From assembly GCA_963989385.1 (NCBI GenBank), contig OZ022508.1, positions 50,817,087 through 50,881,086 on the forward strand: a stretch of 64,000 nt of DNA, read 5' to 3'. The DNA is from Ctena decussata (Eukaryota > Mollusca > Bivalvia > Lucinida > Lucinidae). Positions within the stretch are counted from its first letter, which is position 1. Each line of letters starts with the position of its first letter. The notes under the pieces were generated by a model that was given only the letters and a program-made list of their open reading frames with translations, had not been told where the DNA came from and made no database searches. The position numbers and the translations under genes were made by a program. Positions 33,345 to 44,424 of this stretch are shown here, in pieces.

Positions 33345-34255
33345 GCTTTTCACTTTCTTTGTGACTTCAGCTCTGGCAAACGTTTTTAGTTTGTTCCTTT
33401 TAAGTGGGTCATGAAAGTCCACAGACTTTTCTATCAACCTTGTTTTTATGAATTTATCCATAGATTTCTGACCAATGTCAGAGGCAATTAGCAAATCATC
33501 AGCTTAACTTCAGGTTTAGCAGGTACACCTGATGATAAACAAAAGAGATCCTTATTGCTGAGATCACTCTGGAACGGATTCAGAAAGTTTCAAAATGCCT
33601 CAACTACATTTTTGACACCATTTTCACTGGCATGTACCTGTGATTGCTGTAATTCCTTGTGCACTGAAACTTCCTCTGGCAACATATCCGTCACTTAAAG
33701 GGTTGCCTCAACATATTTGGCTCGGAAATGACGAGTCGAACACCAGCGGAAGTAAGCCGAATAATTTCGGCTGAAGCCAATTATTCCACCCTGAGATTTG
33801 GCATGTCTGTTTATTGTCTGTTCTATTTTATGTCCACTGCATTTCGTGACCTGGGTATTGAGGATCTAGAGACACTAAACCCGTTATTCTTAGGTAGTGG
33901 GTGAGAACTGTCCAGATTCATCATTGTCAACAGATACACTGGGACATATCGAGCATGGTTCATATGATCATAAGCGAAAAATAGATGACACAAGCTGTAA
34001 AGTGAGGCAAGGTGTAGCTCCATGTCATTTTCTTTAGTAGCTTTGTTCAGTAGCAGGATCATGAGAAAAAGGTCCATGTACTTCAGCCAGAACTCTGCAT
34101 TTTGCGATGCCTGATCTTGGTCTGCACTGTTTGCCTCTATGTCCCATTAGTACCAAGGTAAGATCAAATGGACATAATTGATGCAAAATATCAAGGTTAA
34201 GCCCAACACGCTCAGTTGGGTAATAAAGTAATAAAAGTACTGCATATGCTATCAT
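33345..34255 (-). pseudogene. N-terminal part of the same element-borne protein, broken
   Basis: Minus-strand frames at 34255-34034 and 34077-33823 overlap and read into a segment containing NGFSVSRSSIPRSRNAVDIK, followed by RHAKSQGGIIGFSRNYSAYF. This belongs to the same invertebrate family as the downstream PIN-like part. The region 33345-33720 carries the middle of the protein with several stops. The 5' end abuts the right inverted repeat, consistent with the gene being native to the large element. Function unknown; nuclease activity is not shown by this part. Confidence 0.5.
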
Positions 34256-34779
34256 ATTGAAAATTGTTCATTAAATGAATATTTATGAATATGTAAATGA
34301 GTGAATTTTGCATATTTACATAGTTATATCAACTCATAATAAGATTAATTTCTGAGTCATACATATTTTAGACACTTGTGAGGTTTTACATCAAGATTCA
34401 GTCTCCAAGGTCTTTGGTTTTGTCTTTGGATTTGTATGATTTAAAAAATATACCTGATATGTTTTATAAAAATGTTTCATTGAATATTCATGAATATGCA
34501 AATAAGTTAATTAACATAATCTAATATTACAATAAAGGCCAACGTCTAAGCTTTTTCTTGATACCAATTTTGTTGATCTGTGATGAACACAAGCTGAGAA
34601 ATACTCTTTTTTTTCTACGTGTACCCCCACTTTTAATATATATAAAAAATTCATAGGGTAACGTAATTAAACGTGGCGTTACATGCAAACGCTTCCACTT
34701 TCAAGTGGCAGTAAACAAAGTTTGATAGCTTTTTCAATATACTTTTGGAAAATTATAATGCAGAAAATTCCCTATAGTG
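34255..34779 (-). repeat. Right TIR of the large element
   Basis: Reverse complement of 27197-27599 plus 30044-30345. It lacks the foldback insertion and so shows the empty site (gtctaaaatatg against gtcttaat|ttaatatg). Confidence 0.75.
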
Positions 34780-34892
34780 GGGGAGGGAGGGGGGTATGGA
34801 CAGCTTAATTACTATAAAGGTGGCATGTTCATTTGAACTGTTATGATGATAGAGCTGCTTGTAAGAATATTGAATGATGATTCTGACACTTT

Positions 34893-34917
34893 TTCTTATT
34901 TCTCCATAGAAAATGTA
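34893..34917. repeat. 25-bp direct repeat, left copy
   Basis: The 25-mer starting TTCTTATTTCTCC and ending AAATGTA is repeated exactly at 35183-35207 and flanks the duplicated gene fragment. Confidence 0.9.
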
Positions 34918-35182
34918 ACATAGCATTTCCATCAAACACATAGAAAACATCAGCCTTTGCAGCTGCTAAGACTTGTCTGTTTTCACTGGCAGTTGCTAAT
35001 GCCCATGGCACTGGTCCTAGTGGAAAGGATAATGTTGGCTCCAAGTTAATATCCTGTTGAACGGTGTGGACGACCACATGGCCAAACACATTGCGCTCTG
35101 CTCTAATTTGAACCATCTTATTTTAAGAGCTTTTCACTTTCTTTGTGACTTCAGCTGTGGCAAACGTTTTTAGTTTGTTCCT
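34918..35182 (-). pseudogene. 265-bp duplicate of the PIN-like gene, flanked by 25-bp repeats
   Basis: Nearly identical (about two differences seen by eye) to 33140-33400 in the same orientation. It codes for the same MVQIRAERNVFGHVVVHTVQ start and the FDGNAML block. It is inserted precisely between two copies of a 25-bp direct repeat. The long TSD-like repeats and lack of a tail point to templated repair or patch-like insertion rather than normal LINE retroposition. Confidence 0.8.
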
Positions 35183-35207
35183 TTCTTATTTCTCCATAGA
35201 AAATGTA
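35183..35207. repeat. 25-bp direct repeat, right copy
   Basis: Exact match to 34893-34917. Confidence 0.9.
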
Positions 35208-35317
35208 CCTGAGGGCTTTTCACTTGCATAATTTGTATAAAAAAAACCAAAACAACTACAACAACCTGAAAAATAATATTAATAAAAATAAAGAACCAGT
35301 AATCACTTTTTTCACAG

Positions 35318-36050
35318 GCCTATATCCACATGGTCCTGTTTTCAGCTGCCTTGTTGCTTTGCCAAGTCCATCCCTGTTCATTCTTTAATATTGTCTTTAC
35401 ACTATTTATTCTGTGAACCACTTATTCTTTTTGCCATTTCACTCTGCCCTGTAGAAGCATCTTTGCTGAGCCAGAAGACCGCGATGTGGCCAGACTACCT
35501 GTTTTCCCTTTTCTGACCATGGTTGGGTCACTGAGATCCAGATAAGAGGGGGTATTCAGAGGATAATATTTCTCTTATTTTTCATCAAAATGTATGTTGT
35601 ATAATTAGATCTGTCTCGACCAGATGGTTCTAATAAAGGGACACACCATATGTTTTTATGGAGAAATACAGATAATTATCCCTAAGTTATCCCCTTCACC
35701 CCTTGTTATGTGGAGCACATGCAGTGTGTCATATGATCGAATGGCTGCTTGGATCTTTCTGAGGATAAATCCTCATTAGTTATGATATGTTCTTTACAGA
35801 TAGCAGATGTTCATGCAGTAATCTTTGGTAGCATTTTATATGGAAGACCTGTGTTCTTTTCTCTAGCTCATGATTTACCATGATTTACAGGCATACAGAA
35901 ATACAGATACAACAAAACAGTGCATCAGATTCACCACTGATCTAAGCTCTGAGAATTGGTTTCAGCTTAGTTAGAGCTGCAGTTACTTATGTAATCTTTG
36001 AGAGAACCTCTGGTTTTGAGCCATCAACTGAAACCTTTGCTGCAAGGGGC
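35318..36050 (-). mobile_element. Third RTE-like LINE copy, decayed 3' end
   Basis: Minus-strand remnant matching 30715-31250 in order: block gttttcagctgcc, then ctgagccagaaga, then aatggctgcttggatctt, then ttggtttcagcttag, and gagaacctc-ggttttgagcc. Many substitutions and insertions mark it as far older than the other two copies. It shows repeated colonisation of the region by one LINE lineage in the same orientation. Confidence 0.75.
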
Positions 36051-36690
36051 TATGTACATGTCCACAAATTTGGTTTTGGCCTGTTATTCCTTAACTTTTT
36101 AAAATATCTTGGTAAACTTGGCAGAAATGAATAAAGATCTTTTTTTTACAGTCAGACTTTATTGATGGGATTATCTGCCCTAATGTTATTTAGTGGGCTC
36201 CTGAATGCCCATAAATAGATTTTGGTCTGCATTTACTTCTCAGAACCTTTGGTGAAACTTCACTAAAAAAGATTGAAGCAAGAAAAAGTAAGGCAAGCTT
36301 ACTGTTACAATAAGAATTTTGTCTGACAGGGTTATCTGTACCTTCTATGGGGCTCTCTACATGTCCTAAAAGTAATGTTTAGCCTATACTTTCTATATGT
36401 TTGGATTACCTTGGCAAAACATCTCAAGAATTAGTTTCTCGTATGTTCCCCAGTAAGCATTTTGTCAGACTAGGTTCTCTCTGTCTGTCATGGGGGATAT
36501 TTCTGCAATATATTGATATTTTCTTATTTCTCAGTATACCATATTATTCCTATTAAATGCCCCAGAGGCACTGCATTTAACAATAGAGGGACACTGTTTA
36601 GAGACTGAAGAGTGGCAAATAATTCACTCCCTAGAATGGTTTCAGTTAACAGGATTAAATAAGAATATTAATTCCCCTGTGAAAAAAGTT
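36051..36690. other. Unassigned repeat-like sequence
   Basis: Diverged units of about 170 bp, each with a block like 'gtcagac-tt-tct' and 'ggctc-ct-catg', can be sensed at 36050, 36190 and 36340, but spacing is loose. No gene. Confidence 0.3.
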
Positions 36691-37110
36691 TAAACTTATA
36701 ATTTGTTCTTGAACTGTTCAAAAAGTTCAAGAACAATTCTTGAACTTTAATAACAGTTCTTGAACTTTAAAATTTAAGTTTGTGAACCTTTGTAGTTCTT
36801 GAACTGTTCTTATTGAACAGATGAAGTTCTAGAACCAGTGAATCGTGAACTTGCAATGTTCTTGAACCTCCATTCTTGATGTGAAAAAAGTTCAAGAACT
36901 TATAATTTGTTCTTGAACTATTCAAAAATTTAAAAAATCGTTTTTTGAACTTCAAAAACAGTTCTTGAACTGCAAGACTCAAGTTCATAAATCTTTGTAG
37001 TTCTTGAACTGTTGTTCTTGACCATATGAAGTTCTTAAACCAGGGGTTCTTTAACTTGCAATGTATGAAGTTCTAAAGAACTAGTGGGTTTTGACTTGCA
37101 GTGTTCCTGA
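36691..37110. repeat. GTTCTTGAAC palindrome cluster
   Basis: Many close copies of the palindromic decamer GTTCTTGAAC/GTTCAAGAAC and variants, for example near 36704, 36727, 36737, 36757, 36797, 36859, 36889, 36911 and 36961. They lie in two diverged ~195-bp blocks. Units are TTC-nn-GAA pairs, related to heat-shock pentamers but mostly spaced by 3 rather than 2 bases between pairs. A second cluster is at 37805-37975. Confidence 0.75.
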
Positions 37111-37804
37111 ACTTCCACTTTTGATTTGGCATTATGGCATCACATCCTGTAAATACCAATAGAACATCTTGTTACTCCAGAGCCCACCAATAGAAAATGA
37201 TGTTACTATTTTTTCCTTTTCCTGTAGAGGAGAGAACAAGGAAGAAACTTGACTGAAAGTTATTTTGGAGCACCAGATTTATAAGTTAAGTAGAGGAGAT
37301 GCAAAGTAGTATTATCCAAGACTGGAAATAGCAGCAAGAAAAGCATAGACTCTCTAAAGGCAAGGCAGTTTAAATTTAGCTAGAGAGTGCTGAAAACGTC
37401 GGAGAATGATATTTGCTTTACATTTTTGTAAAACAGGTTTCTTATGGAAAACAGGTTATGCAAGAAGGTCGTGAAAGGGGTGGATTCCCAATATCAGAGC
37501 AACTGGGATCTGGTTTGGTGTTGTTTGTCTATATGCATTTGGCTTACATGGTTAGTGTGTCAAAGAAAATAATTATTGCTTGTCAGAGGCTTTCTTGCAA
37601 AAATCTGAAAAAAGTGGAGCATTGTGTTAAATCAAAAACATATGTCTGAAATTTTGGACTTCAGTTGATAGGTATTAACTTTTTCTGATGTTAGAGCATG
37701 TGCAGGCTCAACTGAGGCTTTGCTGTTCACCTTTGTGATAAGTACCCTTTCCCAATGAGCTGGTTCATATTTTTGCTTAGACAGAACATGTTAACTATGT
37801 TGCA
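37111..37804. other. Unassigned spacer between palindrome clusters
   Basis: No supported gene; a 78-codon frame at 37413-37649 has no recognisable motif. Confidence 0.4.
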
Positions 37805-37975
37805 GTTCTTGAATTTAGTGAGTTCTTATGGTTCAAGAACTTGTTCCGAAACAGTTCTGAAGCTCTAAATGGCCGCTTCTACAGAACTCCAAAGTTCTTG
37901 AACAATTCAAGGACTTTTTGCCCATCATTTTATAGTTCAAGAACTTGTTCTAGAACAGGTTCTTGGACTCTACGA
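37805..37975. repeat. Second GTTCTTGAAC palindrome cluster
   Basis: Same motif family as 36691-37110, with copies near 37805, 37832, 37894, 37936 and 37959. The two clusters bracket about 700 bp and may be the edges of one element. Confidence 0.65.
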
Positions 37976-38109
37976 GGGTCATCCGATAAGTCTTGCAAAC
38001 GTTAGCAAAACACATGACCTGGTGACGTGATGGTAAACAGTGTAGTATCGGCTTACCAAGCAGTCCCGTATGCGATAGTTGGTAATCAGCGATAATGACA
38101 CACACACAG

Positions 38110-38149
38110 ATTTCCGCGCTTGCGCGGGCTCTTTTCTAGTAGTATGCTA
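38110..38149 (-). repeat. Terminal-type repeat with CGCGC hairpin, minus copy
   Basis: The reverse complement starts agtatactactagaaaagag and continues to the hairpin CCGCGCAAGCGCGG. The same sequence is on the plus strand at 41274-41309 and partly at 45788. It is probably the end of a dispersed element; the two inverted copies enclose 38150-41273. Confidence 0.6.
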
Positions 38150-38455
38150 AATCTTACAGGTGTAACATCCCTTATTTAAAGAATAAACTTTACCACCACT
38201 GAACTAGAAAGTGTAAATAGTTTTTAAAATTCGTAGAAGATCTATATATAGAGGATCTTACAGGAGTGGTCAGTTCATATGATATTTATGAAACGAGCCT
38301 TCGGCGAGTGGAAGATTCTGTTTATCATATGACCCTTTAAAATGGGATTTTAACGCGTTCAAGCTGAACATTATTTCAATAAGAAAACGCATTATTGGCA
38401 TGGACGTTGTCAGTGACGTTACATGTACGCGCCAATGTGTGGACATACGATTTTT

Positions 38456-39628
38456 AGCTCGCCTGAACGAAAGTTCAGGAAGAGCTATAATTGTTGTCAC
38501 CACGGCGTCGGCGTCCGCGTCCGCGTCCGCGTACAGATTGGATGTTTTGGTTAAAGTTTTTTAAAGACCTATATCTCCTCAACCCATGGATGGATTCTTT
38601 TGATACTTGCACTGTAGTTAGATATTGGTCTATAGTTTCACAGGGCACCACCCCCACCCCACTCAGTGACCTTGATGTCAAGGTCATGGACTTAGAAAAT
38701 TGGGAGTTTTTTGGACTGGATGTTTTGGTTAAAGTTTTATAAATCCCAACATCTCCTTAACCCATGGATGGATTCCTTTGATACTTGTACTGAAGTTAGA
38801 TATTGGTCTAAAGTTTTTGAAGGTACTACTCCCACTCCCCTCAGTGTCCTTGATATCAAGGTCATGGACTTGAAAAATTGTCTTTTTATTGATTGGATGT
38901 TATGGTTAAAGTTTTTTAAAGACACATATCTCCTGAACCCATAGACAAATTCTTTTTATATTTGCACTGTAGTTAGATCTACAGAGTACTACCCCAACCC
39001 CGCTTAGTGACCTTGATGTCAAGGTCAGGGACTTAGGAAATTTTGGTCTTTATTAAAGGTTTGTAATTGCATACTGATTCATAATGCTTTGCAGAGATTT
39101 AGTTTATACTTGAACTGATGTTAGACACTTTTTTGAGTTTTCACAAAACTCCCTATACTTACCCCACTGGTTGACCTTGAAGTCAAGGTCATCGACTTAG
39201 AATTTTGTCTTAAAGATTTTGGTTAAAGTTTTATATTAATGCAGACATAATTTCACAGTGCCACGATGATGGACTCAGTTGATACTAATACTTGGACTGA
39301 TGTTAGATAATGGTTCAGGGTTTTGATACATCCTAGCGCCCCCCCCCCCCCCCCCCCCCCCCACACACACACATACACACACCTCCCCACTACCCCTCAG
39401 CTTTTTTTACCTTATGCTCATGGACTTTGAAATTTCATTTCATTTTTTTTTTATTTTAATATTATTTTAAGACTTATTTCTGAGACAGCTTTTGTTTATA
39501 AATGTGTTTTCATTATGGACATGCTTGCCTGAAGTTTTATGCACAGTAGTCTACACCACCATAGCGGCTGTGTGATGGGCAAGCACCAATTCAGGCGAGC
39601 TATGCTGTCAGGCGACAGCTCTTGTTAT
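38456..39628. mobile_element. Hairpin-ended element with ~178-bp tandem core
   Basis: Starts AGCTCGCCTGAA (38456-38467) and ends with its reverse complement TTCAGGCGAGCT (39590-39601), followed by a hairpin GCTGTCAGGCGACAGC. The left end also folds (CCTGAAC gaaa GTTCAGG). The core has about five units starting near 38536, 38714, 38893, 39056 and 39195, with blocks gatgttttggttaaagtttt, catggatggattc and gaccttgatgtcaaggtcat. A GGCGTCC/GCGTCC run lies near 38505-38530. The layout fits pearl/HINE-type non-autonomous elements of bivalves. Confidence 0.7.
39344..39374. repeat. Poly(C) and CA-rich tract
   Basis: About 18 consecutive C residues followed by (CA)n-like sequence inside the element's last core unit. 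Length is likely unstable or poorly sequenced. Confidence 0.8.
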
Positions 39629-41005
39629 GACACGACGTTATCCACTGAATAACAGCGACGTCATATGATAAAAAACATTATGGATACCTTGTCCTTTAGA
39701 GTTACACCTAAAGAAAGAATATGCTCCATGAGAGAACAATTCTAACCTTTTATGCATGTACACTGAAATCTGAAGTGAACTTAATTTGAGCACTGTCTTA
39801 TAGAGCCGTTAAACCCGAAACAACTAACCATGAACTACCTTATCTGGATAGTTCTCATTTTTATCCCGCTCAGATAATTTTCGAGTATAACTTGTCACCG
39901 TTACAAATATTACGGTTCATCGATGGCGGTTAATGTTGTCCATTATCTCTGTCAGATGGCACCCGGTTTACAGAGCTAGGATAGCAGCAGCAATAAAGGC
40001 GGAAAGAAGGGCAAGGTTCTCCTTTCTCCTTTTCTTATACATTTCTCTTTAGCATCATAAAAAGAACAAGAACGACCATTAGAACTTATTGATACATATT
40101 TGGCTGCACGAACAGACATAGGTATTTTTATTTATTTATTTATTTTTTTTTTCACAGTAGATTTTTGACTTTTTTCATTTTGTCGATGCGAACGAGAAAG
40201 ACGTCAGAAATGGTAACGTCAGAAAGAGCAATCGCGTTCCATACTGAGACATCTGCCTCTCGAAAAAGGCGAAGACCAGGACATCAGAAAGGTAGTGTTC
40301 AATGCAGCGAGAACCTGCATCCAGCCAAAATAATCCAAAATAATTGAACTCAAACTCTGCTCAGATTCCTGTCGCATTGTCTCAGTTCTAAAACAGTTCT
40401 GAAACAGTTGAGCTATTTTACCAGTCATAGGGATCCTTTAAAATCATCAGTGATGTCGGTCCATTTGTTTTAAATATATAAACGTACCGTTACCAAAATA
40501 TTACCCTAATTAATTCGGTAAAGATAAGAGATCGGGTAGAGATGAGGGGCTGGGTAGAGATTAGGGACCTACAAATATAAATGGGGTAGATCTGTCAGGT
40601 AATACCTAAAACAAAAGGTCTCTCAGCAGATGTTAGTTGTTATACGATGTATGATAATTTTCACTCCCAAGACATCCTTGATCATGATTTTCAACTACAT
40701 GTAATTGCTCCTGACATCATTACTGTTTTTCCTACAAAGATTGCATCTATCGCATTTTAGTTGCTCAGTGATTCAAGCTCGCTGATCAAGCGGTCCCAGG
40801 CTGGATTTTCTTCGGAGTTTCATTGTACACATCCTCCCTCCGTTGCAAAGGACATACAGTCACGCCATCTAACTATTTCTTTACTAGTGTTTCTCTGGCG
40901 AGGCTTGCTTAATTTTAACGTTACACTTGTACACATCCATTTTCAAATGTACAAACAATGGGGTCGGGAAACATGTTTGTCAACACAAGTTACTGGAATT
41001 CTCTT

Positions 41006-41017
<12 letters not shown>
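39629..41017. other. Unassigned sequence
   Basis: No gene supported. It includes a possible SINE tail (gagccgttaaacccgaaaca near 39803), a TTTA-rich tract near 40128-40152 and small GGGTAGAGAT repeats at 40531-40556. Confidence 0.35.
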
Positions 41018-41036
<19 letters not shown>

Positions 41037-41056
41037 ATGATGTCGTACCGCCTTCG

Positions 41057-41098
<42 letters not shown>
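41018..41098. repeat. Poly(T) and (TC)n microsatellite
   Basis: About 26 T residues, then roughly 20 TC units at 41059-41098. Open frames across it give only homopolymer peptides. Confidence 0.9.
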
Positions 41099-41100
<2 letters not shown>

Positions 41101-41663
41101 CAGTTTAGACTTCAAGCAATTTAGTACTTGGACTGAAAGGGATTTTGATGACACTACTTTCAATTGAGCTTTGGAAATATACTCTGTATTGTTTGTAAAA
41201 TACAGCAAATTAAACAAGCCAGCCAATACGATAAATGTATATCCCCTGACGAAGTGGCCTTGATTTATTTATGGTATACTAGAAAAGAGCCCGCGCAAGC
41301 GCGGAAATATTTCATGATGGTCAAGTTTATATAAAAAAGCGAGTTTTAATTTTTCAATGTAAATGGCCTTAGGCCCAGGTGGAGATATGACCTTTACCAT
41401 GAATACTCACTAAAGCTTCATTTACCTAATTAGTTGTCTGCACCTACAAACTTTCGGGTAGCAGACTGCATTGTTTCTAAAAAAAAATCAACTTTTTTCA
41501 CTTTTTCCTATAGAAAAACCTAAGTGACTCAAAAGATGACCTTGCCGTAAACAGATCAAGGTCATCCCAGGGTCATCATTTATATAAATTTTCTTGAGCT
41601 TTTGAGTCCTTGATGCGACATGCTAAGTTTCAAGATCATAGGATTTGTGGTTCTGGGGGAGAA

Positions 41664-41930
41664 TTGGTTGATTGGATGCTTAACGTCCACGGTAAACAGC
41701 TAAGATCATGTCGGGACGGTCAGTTAACCTAACCACACTATTCCTGGGCAGGCTTAGACCTCCTAAGCGGATAACCAGTACTAAGTGCACATACTTTCGC
41801 CAGTAACTGACAACTGCCCTTCTTGAATCAGCGGAAGGAGAAACGAAAGTATGTGTCCAGACCGGGTTTCGAACCCAGGACATCTGACTTATGAGTCAGG
41901 TGCCCTACCGATTGCGCTACGCGGCCCGGC
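41664..41930 (-). mobile_element. tRNA-derived SINE in copy A, 17-bp TSD
   Basis: On the minus strand: A-box-like TAGCGCAATCGGTAGG, a pseudo-anticodon arm around CTCATAA (Met-like CAT), a B box GGTTCGAAACC, then a 3' body ending GACGTTAAGCATCCAATCAA. Flanked by a perfect 17-bp repeat GTGGTTCTGGGGGAGAA at 41647-41663 and 41931-41947. An extra base in the anticodon stem and no acceptor pairing show it is not a working tRNA gene. Confidence 0.85.
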
Positions 41931-42224
41931 GTGGTTCTGGGGGAGAAGATTTTTGAAATTTTTTACCATAATAAATGTTTGCCATTTTGGTTATGTGACC
42001 TGTATTTTTTTCTGGAAAAATTGGGTCCTGGAACGTTTTGGGGGAAAATATTCAAGCCCTCTGAAGACTAAAGGCTTATTTAGCTTCGTTGAATCATTGA
42101 AATTGATTTGTCTGCTTCGCTGGAAAAAATGCCCTTTCTTACCTGGCGCATGTGTGTTAACCTTAAACATTTTTAATTTTTGTCTTTTCGAAAGTTCAGT
42201 TCAGTTTGAATTCTCCTAACGACG

Positions 42225-42290
42225 TTCCCCAAGTGGCTCAGCGGTACGTAACCATAGCCGCACACACTTGGCGCCGTGTGTCCGTCCAAC
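42225..42290 (+). repeat. tRNA-like interspersed repeat, plus copy
   Basis: CCCAAGTGGCTCAGCGGTAC, followed by cacttggcgccgtgtgtccg; same family as 14584-14660 and 46717-46785. Confidence 0.55.
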
Positions 42291-42853
42291 TTTTCGAAAG
42301 ACCATGTGCGTTGAGCTTTATTCTTCAATGGGCGAGTTCGATTGGCTACTCGTATTGACTATCGTTCTGGAAGAAAATGGGTCGTTTCGAGCCAGGGCCC
42401 ATTTAGTTCTTCATCCGTTTAGACATATGAGCAAAAATACAAAAATAAATCGTTATTTATGGGGAATGACGTACGTTCATGGGTCGGATTTTTGCATTAG
42501 AACCTGCTAAAGTTGGACTTGCTAAGCAGCGCGCCGATATAACGACGCAGAACCGAAACGACCGGATTAATTTAAAACGTGTATTCGAGTACACGATAAT
42601 TTCACTCGAACGCACCCATTGTTGACAAAAAAAAATCGACCAATAGTCGAAGTTTCTAGAAAAGTACTTGGGATAATTTAAAATGAAAGACGAATTTAAT
42701 TCCCGAATTCTTTAAATCTACGTGAAACTAAAACACACGCTAACCGAAATTATCAATGATAGCAATATGCAAAAGAACCAGTATAGAAATTACGCTTGAA
42801 AATGCTACCAATTTTGCAGTTTATGCGTTCCTTCGTTGTTTAGTATTGTAGAT

Positions 42854-43420
42854 TCTAAGTTCAATAAAATTTCATTCACTGGTTACTTAGTCACAGCAGG
42901 TGTAAATCAAATCATGGGCAATAACTCTGGCATAAGTGAGGCTATATATATAGCTGAAGCCCTTATTAAACACTTGCCTCAGCATCACTGCACTTCGATT
43001 ATACATTTGTAATTCAGTGTCAAAGATTTTATTTCAGTGTCAAAAATTTTATTTCACCGGTACCTTAGTCATTGCTAATTTGCGTATTTTATTTCAATTC
43101 AAGGCATTAAATCATGCACTACTGATGCGATTATGATAAATCTTAATGTGCACTGCTGTGTCATGACAATAGATAACTATTTTAAGTTTCATGAAATTTC
43201 ATTCGTTGTTTACTTAGTTATGACACACTTTGTTAATTTTAAACCAATTCAAGGGCAATAACTCATTGCTTACTTAAGCAATATCGACAAAATATAAGAC
43301 GTACCACTGTGTTAAGGGGATATATTTTTTATAAAAGTTTCATTGAATTCTTTCCATTGATTACTTATTTATGGCTGAATTTGTCAATTTTTTAATTGAT
43401 TCAAGGGCAATAACTCCACA
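42854..43420. repeat. Degenerate tandem units, 'cataactaagtaacc' family, inverted
   Basis: Three or four loose units with 'aatttcattc-ctg-ttacttagt-atg' and 'attcaagggcaataactc', spaced about 150-180 bp. Several blocks match the family at 59060-59900, with units in the opposite order on the strand. No coding content. Confidence 0.5.
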
Positions 43421-44411
43421 GGCTATAATCGAGTCCGCTAATTATCGCTTCCTGCAGAGACTGTCTGTCTTATATTGCTTCCGCCGAGACTGTACGCTAT
43501 ATTTTGCTTCCTGCAGAGAACTACGGCCTCCGAAGAGGCTGAAATGACAACTTTCGGTAGGAAAATTGCATTTATTTTCTCATATATGTGTACTCCTACC
43601 ATCTAGCTATTTTGCATACCTTATGAAACAAATACCTAGAATTTTCACCCGACAAAAATGCAAAAGAAGGTCATATTTTAGGCTTACGTGAAAAAATTGC
43701 GATATTTCTACCCACAGTCTTTAATAAGCTATTCTGTTGAATTATATTTCTGTGCAAAATTTGTAAGTTGAATTCATTTTCGAGAAGCCACAGGACTTCA
43801 TTTCTGAAAGACTGCCATTTGTAAACAAAAAAAAAAAAAAAAAACAGATGTCGTGTACGCTTTCCTCCTTTCAATATTTACCATCTGTACGGCATTCACT
43901 TTGCTCCAGTATCCGCTTGAGGCATACATGGTAGTTTGTGCTAAAGTATCATTGAAATGTCCCAAGCTAGTCAGTAGCTTCAGAATAGTAAGAATAAACT
44001 TATTAGAATGTGTTGCTTGTCCTAGTTCGCTACATAAACGATGACAACTCAAATCAATATTTTAACAATTGCTTTAACTCAAAGCAAACTGATACAGATT
44101 GCCGTATTTGAACAGTTTATTCAAGTTTTGTAAAACGACTTTGCGCAAAAACTATATATCTATCATATATTTACTGGAAAATACACTCTTTTTACATATG
44201 CCATACAGGAAAGACTTTCATGCACGTATCAGGACTGCATATCTAGAAGGCCGTTTCACTCCACAATTAGCCAAAACCCATATCACTCCCAAGAGAGAAG
44301 AACCCATATCATCCGTATCACACACCACGTGACCCAGATCATCCCTAGGGCGAAAAATATATGATAAGCAGTTTATGAATGCCAATTTTCATATCTTATC
44401 CCGTATCTACC
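43421..44411. other. Unassigned sequence
   Basis: Contains three short imperfect units with 'gcttcctgcagagactgt' at 43449-43520 and an A run at 43828-43845. No gene supported. Confidence 0.4.
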
Positions 44412-44424
44412 CTCGACTCCCATA

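Larger units (their letters stand above)
27197..34779. mobile_element. Large TIR element containing nested insertions
   Basis: The left end reads CACCTATAGGGAATTTTCTG and the right end is its near reverse complement, finishing CAGAAAATTCCCTATAGTG. Inverted similarity runs inward for several hundred bases: 27197-27599 and then 30044-30345 on the left against about 34255-34779 on the right. The left arm is interrupted by the foldback element; the right arm is not and serves as the empty-site reference. Between the arms lie the broken PIN-like gene on the minus strand and a LINE. CACTA-type termini suggest the CACTA/EnSpm group, but I see no such transposase and no clear TSD, so classification is open. 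Confidence 0.65.
41295..42853 (+). repeat. 1.56-kb duplicated segment, copy A
   Basis: Near-identical to 45788-47361 in the same orientation, offset about 4.49 kb. It starts at the CGCGC hairpin repeat and ends near ttatgcgtt-cttcgtt-tttagtatt. It contains the SINE at 41664-41930 and a tRNA-like repeat at 42225-42290. Whether it is one mobile element or a segmental duplication cannot be decided here; starting exactly at a hairpin-type terminus favours an element. Confidence 0.85.

Noticed and set aside
40761..41108. 115-codon plus frame
   Set aside because: Half of it is poly(Phe) and Ser-Leu from the T run and (TC)n microsatellite.
41874..41926. Possible tRNA-Met gene on the minus strand (and at 46360-46420)
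   Set aside because: A and B boxes are present, but the anticodon arm has an extra base and the acceptor ends do not pair; it is the head of a SINE with TSDs.
42268..42510. 80-codon plus frame at 42268-42510
   Set aside because: It spans the tRNA-like repeat and is only partly preserved in the duplicate, with a changed frame; no sign of protein constraint.
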